From NCBI RefSeq assembly GCF_002934545.1, contig NZ_PTJA01000022.1, forward strand, positions 1 through 53,573: a stretch of 53,573 nucleotides of DNA, read 5' to 3'. The position numbers and the translations under genes were made by a program. Below the pieces are notes generated by a model that did no database searches, was not told the DNA's origin, and saw nothing but the letters and a program-made list of their open reading frames with translations. Positions 37,061 to 45,898 of the stretch are shown piece after piece. How positions within the stretch are numbered: position 1 is the first letter of the stretch; each line of letters begins with the position of its first letter. This DNA is from Lacrimispora xylanisolvens (GTDB lineage: Bacteria > Bacillota > Clostridia > Lachnospirales > Lachnospiraceae).

Positions 37061-38587
37061 CTATTCGAATATTCTCCACGCCACAATAAAGTTGTTTCTC
37101 CACCAGTCAGAACGCTGCCGGTAAACTACTTTTCCGTTGCCTGAGGAAGCATCAATCACCTTTCCGCCCTCTGCGGCGATTCCCATATGACCCTTTTCCA
37201 CAACAATATCACCTGGCTTTATATCGTCATAATTGGAAATGCGTTTATATTTCCCCATGCTTTTCCACCCGCTCGAGGTAAGGTAGCTCTGTCTTACTCC
37301 GACCTGATTCAGACTCCAGTAAACAAAGCCGGAACAGTCAAAGGAACTTGGTCCATTTGACCCCCATACATATTTTGAACCCACCTTTGATGCCGCAACA
37401 TCAATCAATGCTTTTATATTTCCATTTACCGTTTTGCCTCCGCCGCTATTGCCTGACTCTCCTGCACTGGGGCGGGAACCCGTGCCCGCTTTCACTCCCT
37501 TATCTCCTGTCAGCAGAGAAAGCGTCTGTACTCCAACCGATCCGTCTGATTTCAGACCATTGTCCGTCTGAAACCGCTTCACTGCCTGCTCTGTTATCTC
37601 TCCAAAGTAACCGGTAGCATTGGAAGAAGACAGATATCCGTATTTGTTTAAAAGCTCCTGAATCCGTTTTACGCTCTCTCCCTGCTCTCCCAGTACAATC
37701 CCATTGGGCGTAGCTTCCCCTTGTTCTAAAGCAATTCTTGTGGAAGGGCCTAAAAATCCGTCTACAACCAGATCGTTTCTGGACTGGAACTGTTTTACCG
37801 CCATAACCGTGTCATTCCCATAATTGCCGTCAGGCACTGTTGTTAGGTAACCAAGGCTTTTTAAACGCTTCTGAGCTTCAAGAACGACATCATTCTTCTC
37901 TCCATACGCCAGATAATCGGGTTTTACCTCTTCGCTGTAGAGCAGATTAATTGTCTGCCGCCCAACCTTTCCGTCTATTGACAGCTGGTTCAGCTCCTGA
38001 AGCTTAATGACTGCTTTCTGGGTTTCTTCATTAAAATCTCCGTTCACTTCTTCTTTCTTAGTCAGATAACCCAGCTCATACAGTCTGTTCTGGATTCGTT
38101 TTACATCTTCTCCGGAGATTCCCAGAGACACTGCATAATATTTTGCTCCCTCAGAAAAAAGGGCTGCCAGTGTCTCCTGTCCCGCAACTCCATCCTGAGT
38201 CAGATTATTCTGCCTTTGATAGGTCTTTATGGCTCCCGCAGTTACAGGCCCGTAGAACTGAGTGGGCTCATCATTTTCCATAAATCCCAGTTCCATCAGC
38301 CGTTCCTGTAATTCTGCAACAAAAGGATGCTCCATACCTTCTTTTAAATTTTCCGGCATGGGAATTTTCTGTGCTTCACTTTCTGTCGCAGGCAAAACCG
38401 GTTCACTTTCTGTTTCCAGCTTTACAACCGGACTGCTCTCGTCTGCAGCAGCTGCTGCTTCTTTCTGCTGGGTCGGAGAGTTTGCTGTGGGGCGACTATA
38501 TATAAATATAGCGTAGACTGCTGCCAGCAATGCAGCTGCAATGAGAAAAACCACTGCCTGCTTATGTTCTTTTATGATATTCAACAT
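37061..38587 (-). CDS. Peptidoglycan-binding NlpC/P60 endopeptidase
   Basis: The 508-aa protein has an N-terminal membrane anchor/signal (AVVFLIAAALLAAVYAIFIY, residues 11-30) and a Glu/Ser/Thr-rich linker to about 85. Four PG_binding_1 repeats follow (each ending in an ELGYL/SLGYL type motif), then a Gly/Ser linker and a C-terminal NlpC/P60 domain. Catalytic Cys418 lies in SFDCSGF and His467 in KGHMGIA. It cuts peptide stems of peptidoglycan outside the membrane. It follows the VanW gene by 37 nt and is probably co-transcribed with it. Confidence 0.93.
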   Translation of the reverse strand: MLNIIKEHKQAVVFLIAAALLAAVYAIFIYSRPTANSPTQQKEAAAAADESSPVVKLETESEPVLPATESEAQKIPMPENLKEGMEHPFVAELQERLMELGFMENDEPTQFYGPVTAGAIKTYQRQNNLTQDGVAGQETLAALFSEGAKYYAVSLGISGEDVKRIQNRLYELGYLTKKEEVNGDFNEETQKAVIKLQELNQLSIDGKVGRQTINLLYSEEVKPDYLAYGEKNDVVLEAQKRLKSLGYLTTVPDGNYGNDTVMAVKQFQSRNDLVVDGFLGPSTRIALEQGEATPNGIVLGEQGESVKRIQELLNKYGYLSSSNATGYFGEITEQAVKRFQTDNGLKSDGSVGVQTLSLLTGDKGVKAGTGSRPSAGESGNSGGGKTVNGNIKALIDVAASKVGSKYVWGSNGPSSFDCSGFVYWSLNQVGVRQSYLTSSGWKSMGKYKRISNYDDIKPGDIVVEKGHMGIAAEGGKVIDASSGNGKVVYRQRSDWWRNNFIVAWRIFE

Positions 38588-38624
38588 GCTGTATTTTTAA
38601 TCCTTTCCGTTGTCCGATGTATGA

Positions 38625-40199
38625 TTATACCCCAGGTCCCAGGACCTGGGCTTTGCTCTCTTTCGTTTCTGCAATGGAAGGACTTACGACCGCTTCCGTT
38701 TCCTGTTCTTGTGATGGCACAGGTGGTTCCTCTATAACGGTCTCTCTGACCGTCTCTTTGATGGTCTCCTTTGTTTCCGCCGGAATTACAACACCAGTTG
38801 TATTCCTTTTTACCAGACCTGGCTTTCCTTTATAAGTACTGGTATGAAGATAGACTTCTTCTGCCTTTCCGCCACTTTTTGATGTGACTAAATAGGTTTT
38901 CCAGGTACTTCCCTTAACCCCTTGTGTAATTACCACATTCTGGTCTGAGTTAAGGGTCTGGTCTTCCTCGTATTTTGGCTCTGGCGGATCATACTCTTTT
39001 GTCTTCTCAGAGCGCATGGATACCGTAACTCCTTTTTCCAGAACCGGTCTTGCAATTATGGAAATGGTTATCTTCTTATCTTTAAAAACAGCCCGTATTG
39101 CAAGGGAAGTGGTATCGTTATTAATAAAGCGAAGATCCGGTCCGCTATAACCATCATAACTTACCATCGCATCTTCTCCAGGGATTACATAAGAAGGCTC
39201 AAAACTGTGAGGGTGGCGCTCCGTTGTTGTTAATCCTGAACCAATGATTGCATTGTAAAGAGTAGAGGATACCTGACATACACCGCCTCCCGGTTCTTCT
39301 ACAAATTCGCCGTTTCGATAAGCTCCTGCCGGTTTATACCCACGCTCTACCGTACGGTTCCCAGTGGTTTTATTAAACGAAAATTCCTCTCCCGGATTAA
39401 TAATAAGACCATCTAATGCATTTACCGCCAGCTGGATATTATTGTTTCTATTTTGATTACTTGTGGCAGTTGTGGTAAACGTACCAATTACCTGGTAAGC
39501 TTCTCTGGCTTTGGAAACAGTTAATTCCGGAGATGTTACTACTGTCTCCGCTTCCACATCCCCTTGAAAACTCTTTTCCGTAATAAGCTTCATGATCTTG
39601 TTAACTGTTTTTTCTTCATCAATCTGGATTCCGCTCTCGCCTTCTGAATAGATCCAGGTGTTATTCTTATTGTCACGACCTGTCAGCTGGGCATTTCTGG
39701 GCTTTTTATTCCACTTAGCGGCGGCATCTTCCACCTGAAGTACCACATCCTCTTTCGCAGCCGTCAAGTCCAGATTATATTCACCGCCTTTATTCTGTGA
39801 AAAAATATCCTCCAGCTGCTGGTCAATAAGCCCGGTCAGCGGATTTTTTAAGGCTATTGTCTGTTCCTTATACTTCAGTTTTAAACCCCATGGATATTGA
39901 TCCAGCAATTTCTCTTTCGCCTCTTTTTTGTTTAGCCCTGTAAGAGAAATCCCATCGATTTTCAGATCATCAGGAATCTTCTTTTCTGTCTCTGTTTCTA
40001 TGATAATTTCTTTTCCCTGGGAAACGGCCAGGCTTTCTGTGTCTTTTTGTTTTTCTTTTCGATAGAAAGCAAACGTCAGTGAAAGTGCTGCCATAGCAAA
40101 GATACATCCCGCAAGTATTACCGGCAGTGTCCTGTTACTGTTTTTTACCTTACTCCGTTTTCCGTATTTCCTTTTTTCTCTACCGCCATCCTGGCGCAT
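38625..40199 (-). CDS. VanW family cell-envelope protein with G5 domain
   Basis: The 524-aa protein has a basic N-terminus and one membrane helix (about residues 27-46). An extracytoplasmic repeat domain (PG_binding_4-like, about 75-245) is followed by the VanW domain (PGEEFSFNKTTGNRTVERGY, GGGVCQVSSTLYNAI, RHPHSFEPSYV). A G5 domain (QTLNSDQNVVITQGVKGSTW) lies before a Glu/Thr-rich tail. VanW accompanies vancomycin-resistance genes but its biochemical role is unknown; wall binding or processing is inferred. An AGGAGAG site lies 8 nt before the ATG. Confidence 0.9.
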   Translation of the reverse strand: MRQDGGREKRKYGKRSKVKNSNRTLPVILAGCIFAMAALSLTFAFYRKEKQKDTESLAVSQGKEIIIETETEKKIPDDLKIDGISLTGLNKKEAKEKLLDQYPWGLKLKYKEQTIALKNPLTGLIDQQLEDIFSQNKGGEYNLDLTAAKEDVVLQVEDAAAKWNKKPRNAQLTGRDNKNNTWIYSEGESGIQIDEEKTVNKIMKLITEKSFQGDVEAETVVTSPELTVSKAREAYQVIGTFTTTATSNQNRNNNIQLAVNALDGLIINPGEEFSFNKTTGNRTVERGYKPAGAYRNGEFVEEPGGGVCQVSSTLYNAIIGSGLTTTERHPHSFEPSYVIPGEDAMVSYDGYSGPDLRFINNDTTSLAIRAVFKDKKITISIIARPVLEKGVTVSMRSEKTKEYDPPEPKYEEDQTLNSDQNVVITQGVKGSTWKTYLVTSKSGGKAEEVYLHTSTYKGKPGLVKRNTTGVVIPAETKETIKETVRETVIEEPPVPSQEQETEAVVSPSIAETKESKAQVLGPGV

Positions 40200-40289
40200 A
40201 TTTTACACTCTCCTTTTTCACCATAGGCGATATTCAGACTCGTTTTTCAATTTATCATATAAATATGGGGATTTTATGGAGATGGAAAA

Positions 40290-40318
40290 AGCACCGTCAG
40301 CAGTCTGCTGACGGTGCT
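40290..40318. terminator. Intrinsic terminator after the histidine kinase gene
   Basis: AGCACCGTCAGCAG / CTGCTGACGGTGCT, a 14-bp stem with T-rich sequence on both sides, isolates the two-component operon from vanW. Confidence 0.88.
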
Positions 40319-40332
40319 CTTTTTCCACGATA

Positions 40333-41724
40333 TTAACAGGGCAGAATCATTGTAAATACAGCCCCTTTTTCTGGCCGGTTTGCTGCTTCAATCCTTCCTC
40401 CATGATTTTCAACAATTGCCTTTGTAATGGACAATCCGATTCCCATTCCCCCCGTCTTCTTGCTTCTTGACTTATCAACCCGGTAAAAACGGTCGAATAA
40501 ATAGGGCAGTTCTTCCCCGGGTATTCCAATTCCGTTGTCGGAGACCATAATCCGAACCTCACTTTCCCGGTTGTGGTATTCTACTGTAATTTCTCCTCCC
40601 TGGCCGGTATAAGCCAGTGCATTGGAAATAAGATTTACCATACATTGCTTTAAACGGTAATAATCTCCATAAACCGGAGCTTTGTCTGGAAGAATCTGAA
40701 TCAGGCTGATCTGTTTTTCTTTTGCAGTTATCTCAAAATCCCGAAATACTGCCCTGCATAGATCTCCGAATTCAAACTCCGACTGATCCAGAGCCTGATT
40801 TCTGTTCTCTAAATCGTACAGTTCCTTTAACTGCTCAACAATCCCTACCAGACGCAGAATTTCTCCATGGCAGCTCTCCAGCCGGTCCGTCGTCGGATCC
40901 CATACTCCGTCTATCATGGCTTCCATATGGCTTTGTAGGTTGGCTAATGGTGTTCTGAGTTCATGGGCCACATCGGATGTGATCTGGCTTTTCTGTTTTT
41001 CTTCCAGTTTCAGAGCCAGTGACATTTCATTAATGGATTCAATCATCCTGCTTGTTTCCTGCACCGGAGATTTTTTCTCTACCAGAGCACCGTACTCTCC
41101 CCCGGCTATTCTCTGAGCCACATCGATGACGCTGGTAATTGGTTCTGACACTGACCGGGCTATTAAAAATCCTAAAACAATGACTACAAAAAGGGCTGCA
41201 CAGCCGATTAATACAAGGGAATGGTTTAAACTCTTCAGCAAATCCAGCTCATCATCACTGAGGGAATAGGGACCATAGTAGCCTATTTTCAGAGTTCCTG
41301 TTTTTGCACCTTCATATGACAGAGGATAGGTCTCTTCCAGATAACTTCCATTAAAATTGGGATACCTGCTTTGCATCAGATCTTTTGCATGGCTGAGTAC
41401 CATATTGCATTCCTGTCTTCTATGGTTTTTTATATCCCAATCGATTTCTTTGTTGATCGTCTGTACATGAATCAGGATTCCGTTCTGTAACGTGGCATAT
41501 CCGATTATTTTAAGACCTTCCAAATCATAGGTACCGGAAGCAGGAAGATAAAGCTGATCAATTTGTGAAATAATCTGCTGAGTCTGGTTTTTATGCTGCT
41601 TCTTTGCATATTCTTCAAATATTTTGTCTGCTGTCAGATTAAACAAAAAACTCAACCCGAAAACAATCAGCAATGCCAGAACAGAATAGGATAAAATCAG
41701 TGTGTTCTTTAACGTTCTTTTCAT
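40333..41724 (-). CDS. Sensor histidine kinase
   Basis: The 463-aa protein has two helices (about 9-30 and 165-190) flanking an extracellular sensor. HAMP (ARSVSEPITSVIDVAQRIAG), HisKA (SDVAHELRTPLANLQSHMEA) and HATPase_c (N box NLISNALAY; DNGIGIPGEELPYLFDRFYR; GMGIGLSITKAIVENHGG) follow. It resembles BaeS-type envelope-stress kinases. It overlaps its response-regulator gene by 4 nt. The ligand is unknown; the neighbouring wall genes suggest envelope stress. Confidence 0.94.
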   Translation of the reverse strand: MKRTLKNTLILSYSVLALLIVFGLSFLFNLTADKIFEEYAKKQHKNQTQQIISQIDQLYLPASGTYDLEGLKIIGYATLQNGILIHVQTINKEIDWDIKNHRRQECNMVLSHAKDLMQSRYPNFNGSYLEETYPLSYEGAKTGTLKIGYYGPYSLSDDELDLLKSLNHSLVLIGCAALFVVIVLGFLIARSVSEPITSVIDVAQRIAGGEYGALVEKKSPVQETSRMIESINEMSLALKLEEKQKSQITSDVAHELRTPLANLQSHMEAMIDGVWDPTTDRLESCHGEILRLVGIVEQLKELYDLENRNQALDQSEFEFGDLCRAVFRDFEITAKEKQISLIQILPDKAPVYGDYYRLKQCMVNLISNALAYTGQGGEITVEYHNRESEVRIMVSDNGIGIPGEELPYLFDRFYRVDKSRSKKTGGMGIGLSITKAIVENHGGRIEAANRPEKGAVFTMILPC

Positions 41725-42422
41725 GGTTTTTCTCCGGCAAATTTATATCCCATCCCGTGAACTGTGAGAATATAGACCGGTTTTTTCCTGTCATGCTCTA
41801 TCTTTGTACGAATACTTTTTATATAAGTATCGATACTTCTGTCATAACCGTCAAAATTATTATCAAGGGCGTACATAATCAGCTGTTCTCTTGTGAAAAT
41901 CCGGTTAGGGGCTTTTGCCAGGGTAATCAGAATCTTATACTCGGTAGGCGTCAGACCTGCATCTTCTCCCCGCACCCTTACATCTCCATTTTTGAAATCA
42001 ATGACCAGATCTCCCTGATGAAATGACACAGGCACTCCTGTTAACTGATCGCTTTCCACTCTTCTTAGAACTGCTTCGACTTTAGCCACTACTGTTCTTG
42101 GACTAAACGGTTTAAATATATAATCATCTGCCCCCATCTTAAGTCCGTTTATTAAATCCTTTTCCTCTGTTTTGGCTGTCAGCATGATAATCGGCACCCG
42201 GGAGTGAAGCCGGATCATATGGCACACATCTTCTCCCATCATATCCGGCAGCATTAAGTCCAACAACATCAAGGATACGTCATTTTCCCGAAACAGCTGT
42301 ATAGCCGTTGCTCCATCATAGGCATAAAGGATCTCATATTCCGCTTTCTCTAAATACGCCTTCAATACCTCCACTATTTTTTCTTCATCATCCACAATTA
42401 GGATTGTCCTGTTCTTCTTCAT
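41721..42422 (-). CDS. OmpR family response regulator
   Basis: The start is the ATG at 42422 (MKKNRTILIVDDEEKIVEVL), 8 nt after GGAGG; the upstream in-frame extension contains that site. The 233-aa protein has a receiver domain (phospho-Asp in MLLDLMLPD, Lys in DYIFKPFSPR) and a winged-helix DNA-binding domain (LTPTEYKILITLAKAPNRIF). It is paired with the kinase downstream. Confidence 0.95.
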   Translation of the reverse strand: MKKNRTILIVDDEEKIVEVLKAYLEKAEYEILYAYDGATAIQLFRENDVSLMLLDLMLPDMMGEDVCHMIRLHSRVPIIMLTAKTEEKDLINGLKMGADDYIFKPFSPRTVVAKVEAVLRRVESDQLTGVPVSFHQGDLVIDFKNGDVRVRGEDAGLTPTEYKILITLAKAPNRIFTREQLIMYALDNNFDGYDRSIDTYIKSIRTKIEHDRKKPVYILTVHGMGYKFAGEKP

Positions 42423-42498
42423 ACCTGATTCCTCCCTTTTTATCTCCAATCATATCAAAATATTATGAGAAAAATATGATCATTGGATAAAATTTTAA

Positions 42499-42531
42499 TA
42501 CAGCGCCTCATGCAATAGCAAAGGCGCTGTA
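42499..42531 (-). terminator. Intrinsic terminator of the ArsR gene
   Basis: TACAGCGCCT / AGGCGCTGTA stem followed on the complement by TTAAAATTTT. Confidence 0.8.
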
Positions 42532-42538
42532 TGGTATC

Positions 42539-42901
42539 CTATTTTTGGTGCTTCACATGAATTAAAGCATTCTCTATGATTTCAAATACGTGTTCATCGT
42601 CTAACGAATAATAGACAAATTTACCTTCTTTTCTGGATTTTACCTGGCCTGACCCCTTAAGAAGCCTTAATTGATAAGAGATTGCAGATTTCGTCATATC
42701 TAGAATTACAGCCAGATCATTTACACATAATTCACTTTTTGATAACGCATACATAATCTTTATTCTGGTATCATCGCTGATTATTTTAAAAAATGCAGAA
42801 AGGAGGGAAAAACAGCCGTCGTCTTCCATTTCTGATTTCACTCTTTCCGCCAATTCCTCGTTAATCGCCTGACAATCACATTTATTAATTGAATCTCCCA
42901 T
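42539..42901 (-). CDS. ArsR/SmtB family metal-sensing repressor (CzrA-like)
   Basis: The ATG at 42901 is chosen because the frame beyond has only a GTG without a ribosome site. The 120-aa protein has the ArsR winged helix (ISDDTRIKIMYALSKSELCV, TKSAISYQLRLLKGSGQV). The C-terminal alpha-5 signature D-x-H-x10-H-x2-H (Asp102, His104, His115, His118) is that of the Zn(II)/Co(II)/Ni(II) sensors CzrA/SmtB/NmtR. An N-terminal Cys8-x-Cys10 and Cys59 recall part of the CadC site, but the second Cys of the CxC pair is missing. It is divergent from the P-type ATPase and presumably represses it through 42985-43001. Confidence 0.9.
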   Translation of the reverse strand: MGDSINKCDCQAINEELAERVKSEMEDDGCFSLLSAFFKIISDDTRIKIMYALSKSELCVNDLAVILDMTKSAISYQLRLLKGSGQVKSRKEGKFVYYSLDDEHVFEIIENALIHVKHQK

Positions 42902-42935
42902 GCACACAGTATCCCTTCTATCCTTCAATTTATTA

Positions 42936-42965
42936 ATTATACGTAATTCTTCCGTCACACGTCAA
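42936..42965 (-). promoter_or_regulatory. Promoter of the ArsR gene
   Basis: On the complement: TTGACG (42965-42960), 18 nt, TATAAT (42941-42936). Confidence 0.75.
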
Positions 42966-42984
42966 GACGGAGAATGGAATTTAT

Positions 42985-43001
42985 TCAAATAAAGTAGTTG
43001 A
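42985..43001. promoter_or_regulatory. Candidate ArsR operator
   Basis: Imperfect palindrome TCAAATAAAGTAGTTGA overlaps the -35 of the ATPase promoter. The left half resembles cad/czr operators (CAAATAA). Confidence 0.5.
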
Positions 43002-43026
43002 CATTTTCTATTCCTCTTCATATAAT
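42998..43026 (+). promoter_or_regulatory. Consensus promoter of the metal-efflux ATPase
   Basis: TTGACA (42998-43003), 17 nt, TATAAT (43021-43026). It leaves an untranslated leader of about 255 nt before the ATG at 43289, which holds the riboswitch. Confidence 0.88.
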
Positions 43027-43082
43027 ATATAAATCTCTTTGCACTGCATTATATTCCAATGGAATTCGAGATCAACAGTACA

Positions 43083-43171
43083 AACTGAGCAGGCGATGCC
43101 CGAATGGGCGTGGGGCTGGGCCGTCCAACGAACGGCAGCGGATTGCAATTTTTGCACATCTGCGGGACAGT
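43083..43171 (+). ncRNA. NiCo (czcD-type) riboswitch aptamer
   Basis: The leader carries the conserved blocks of the NiCo riboswitch in order: AACTGAGCAGGCGATGCC, GGGCGTGGGGCTGGGC, a variable hairpin (CCGTCCAACGAACGG), CAGCGGATT, and GCACATCTGCGGGACAGT. ACTG (43084-43087) can pair with CAGT (43168-43171) to close the P1 helix of the four-way junction. NiCo riboswitches bind Ni(II) or Co(II) cooperatively and switch on exporter genes. The assignment is from memory of the consensus; a covariance-model hit to the NiCo family would confirm it. Confidence 0.9.
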
Positions 43172-43198
43172 AGTATGTTCCGCCGGTGTGTTTTTTTT
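43163..43198 (+). terminator. Riboswitch expression-platform terminator
   Basis: CGGGACA / TGTTCCG stem followed by a T8 run. The left arm uses the last conserved block of the aptamer, so metal binding should prevent terminator formation and turn transcription on. Confidence 0.85.
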
Positions 43199-43288
43199 AT
43201 ACGCATTTACGGAACAACGAACTCAAATGGAGTGCCATAGGAGAAATCATGACACCGCCGCATTGGCGAGAGATGGAGGATTTTTTTT

Positions 43289-45838
43289 ATGACAGACACC
43301 CCAAATTACAATGGCCTATCCAGCGAGGAGGCCAGACTAAGACAGCATCAGTATGGTAAAAACGAACTGATACCGCAGAAGAAGGAACGCTTTTTCAAGA
43401 AAGTTTTTCACATTATCTGCGAACCCATGTTCCTTTTACTAATCATTGCAGCTGTCATTTATTTTATTCTGGGAGAACCCAGAGATGGTGCCATTATGCT
43501 TATTTTTGTTATTGGCATAATCAGCATTGATGTAATTCAGGAATGGAAAACAGATAAAACCTTAAACGCTCTGAAAGACCTTTCTGCACCCACAATTCCG
43601 GTAATTCGGGATGGGGTTGAAAAACTGATTGCCAGCGCAGATCTTGTGCCTGGTGATTTAATGATGATTCACGAAGGTGTGAAGATTCCGGCTGACGGTG
43701 AGGTGATTCGCTGTGCTGATTTATGTATAGATGAATCCACTCTGACCGGCGAGGCTGAAAGAGTCTATAAAATACCTGCAGGAAATGAATTGTCTGCAAA
43801 AGACTATTGGCGAAAGGACTACTGCTATGCCGGAACACTGGTTATGCAGGGCACCGGAGCCATTAAAGTGGATAAGATCGGAGCGCAGTCTGAATACGGC
43901 AAAATCGGTCTGGGAGTTGCCATTACACCTCAGGAAGATACCCCGCTGCAAAAGCAGACCGGAAAGCTGGTGAAGACCTGCGCCGTAATAGCAGGTGTTC
44001 TTTTCCTGATGGTAGGAATCTTTACCTGGTTTAATATCCCTGATCACAGATTCAGCGACCGGCTTATTGAAAGTATCCTTTCCGGAGTGACTCTTGCCAT
44101 GGCTATGATCCCGGAGGAGTTTCCGGTCATCCTCACCGTCTTTCTTTCTATGGGAGCCTGGAGACTGGCTAAGAAGAATTCACTGGTGCGTAAATTGCCA
44201 AGTGTAGAGACACTTGGTGCCGTATCAGTCCTGTGTGTGGATAAAACCGGCACGATCACCATGAATCAGATGACGGTTCAAAAAGTGTGGACTGGAAACC
44301 AACAGGAACGAAAACTGATCGAAACAATGGGACTGGGCTGTGAAACAGATACCTATGATCCCATGGAAAAAGCCATGCTCGCCTACTGTGAAGAGCATGG
44401 TATATCAAAAGAAAGTCTGTTTCATAATGAATTTGTGACCGAATACGCCTTTACCAATGAGTTGAAAATGATGGGGCATGTCTGGCGCCGGAACGGTCAG
44501 CTGGTTATCGCTGCAAAAGGAAGCCCGGAACGGATCCTGACAATCTGTGAACTCACCGATAAGGAACGAGGAATTGCTGAAAAACAAATTAACGATTTAT
44601 CCAGGGAAGGATTACGGGTGATTGGAATTGCAACTGCAAATCCTGACAATGACGAGGCGATTCCTGCCTCTATTACAGACTGCCGCCTGACATTTCTGGG
44701 ACTGGTGGGTCTGGCAGACCCTCCCAGGGAAAGTGTGAAAAATGATATAGCCGTATGCAGGGAAGCCGGCATCCGTGTCGTCATGATAACCGGTGACAAT
44801 GGTATTACTGCTTCCGCAATTGCAAGGAAAATCGGTATTCCCGGCAGCGACCGTATTATTACGGGAGAAATGCTGGAAGCCATGACTGATACCCAGCTGC
44901 AGGAGGCTGTTAAAAACGTTTCCATCTTCTCCCGGGTTATCCCGGAGCACAAGATGCGGATTGTAAAAGCATTTAAGGAAAATGGCGATATTGTGGCTAT
45001 GACCGGCGATGGCGTCAATGACGCTCCCGCCCTTAAATATGCCGACATTGGGATTGCTATGGGGAAACGAGGCAGCGAGGTGTCCAGAGAGGCCGCCGAC
45101 CTTATCTTAATGGATGATAACTTTACCACCATCGTGGAAACCATCAGGGACGGACGCCGCATCTATGATAACATTCGCAAAGCTGTGGGTTACGTGTTTA
45201 CAATTCATATTCCCATCGCTTTCTCCTCCCTGCTGGGCCCATTCCTTGGCATTGCCCCTGCTGCTCTTTTACTCCTGCCTCTTCATGTGGTTCTTTTGGA
45301 AGTACTGATTGACCCCACCTGCTCCATTGTGCTGGAACGCCAGCCGGCCGAAACCAACATTATGAAACGCAATCCCCGCAATCCAAAAGAAAAGCTGCTG
45401 ACTGGGAAACTGCTTTCAAAAAGCATTCTCCAGGGTCTGTTTGTATTTGCAGCTTCCTTTGGAGCATATTACTACACTGTGAGAAACAGTCCTGCCCATG
45501 CACCTGCCGCCCGTTCCATGGGGCTTTCCATTATCATGCTGGCAAATTTATTTCTTGTGCAGGTCAACAGCTCGGACTATGACAACATCTTTTGTTCCAT
45601 CAGACAGCTTCTGAATGATAAGGTTATGTGGGCTGTCAACGCAGGTACCGTTATTCTCCTTGCAGTCATCCTCTATTCACCTCTCGCAGGACTTTTAAAG
45701 CTGGCTCCACTCTCTGCTTTGCAGATGTTAACTGCGTTGGGGCTGGCAGCTGCATCGGTCCTTTGGTATGAGCTGGTAAAGCTGACCAAGGTTGATGAAA
45801 AAGCGGCAAAGACGGAAGAAAGGTCCACCAGTTTATAA
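43289..45838 (+). CDS. P-type metal cation-transporting ATPase, probable Ni/Co efflux
   Basis: The 849-aa P2-like ATPase has an N-terminal cation-ATPase domain (YGKNELIPQKKERFFKKVF), actuator LTGEAERVY, phosphorylation site LCVDKTGTITMNQ (Asp318), MITGDNGITASAIARKIG and MTGDGVNDAPALKYADIGIA, with ten helices expected. In helix 4 the ion motif is PEEFP (275-279) rather than PEGLP of calcium pumps or CPC of P1B metal pumps. GGAGG lies 9 nt before the ATG. The NiCo riboswitch and the CzrA-like repressor argue for nickel/cobalt export although the protein is not of the P1B metal class. Confidence 0.9.
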   Translation: MTDTPNYNGLSSEEARLRQHQYGKNELIPQKKERFFKKVFHIICEPMFLLLIIAAVIYFILGEPRDGAIMLIFVIGIISIDVIQEWKTDKTLNALKDLSAPTIPVIRDGVEKLIASADLVPGDLMMIHEGVKIPADGEVIRCADLCIDESTLTGEAERVYKIPAGNELSAKDYWRKDYCYAGTLVMQGTGAIKVDKIGAQSEYGKIGLGVAITPQEDTPLQKQTGKLVKTCAVIAGVLFLMVGIFTWFNIPDHRFSDRLIESILSGVTLAMAMIPEEFPVILTVFLSMGAWRLAKKNSLVRKLPSVETLGAVSVLCVDKTGTITMNQMTVQKVWTGNQQERKLIETMGLGCETDTYDPMEKAMLAYCEEHGISKESLFHNEFVTEYAFTNELKMMGHVWRRNGQLVIAAKGSPERILTICELTDKERGIAEKQINDLSREGLRVIGIATANPDNDEAIPASITDCRLTFLGLVGLADPPRESVKNDIAVCREAGIRVVMITGDNGITASAIARKIGIPGSDRIITGEMLEAMTDTQLQEAVKNVSIFSRVIPEHKMRIVKAFKENGDIVAMTGDGVNDAPALKYADIGIAMGKRGSEVSREAADLILMDDNFTTIVETIRDGRRIYDNIRKAVGYVFTIHIPIAFSSLLGPFLGIAPAALLLLPLHVVLLEVLIDPTCSIVLERQPAETNIMKRNPRNPKEKLLTGKLLSKSILQGLFVFAASFGAYYYTVRNSPAHAPAARSMGLSIIMLANLFLVQVNSSDYDNIFCSIRQLLNDKVMWAVNAGTVILLAVILYSPLAGLLKLAPLSALQMLTALGLAAASVLWYELVKLTKVDEKAAKTEERSTSL

Positions 45839-45863
45839 TCATTAAAATAACCAGAAAGGAAAC

Positions 45864-45892
45864 AGCCCGGTTCCATTCATAGGAACCGGGCT
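45864..45892. terminator. Hairpin between convergent ATPase and EIIA genes
   Basis: AGCCCGGTTCC / GGAACCGGGCT stem with 7-nt loop; the T-runs are short on both sides, so efficiency is uncertain. Confidence 0.7.
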
Positions 45893-45898
45893 GATCAT

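Noticed and set aside
44497-45162. 221-codon minus-strand frame within the P-type ATPase gene
   Set aside because: It lies wholly antisense to conserved ATPase motifs and has no start signals.
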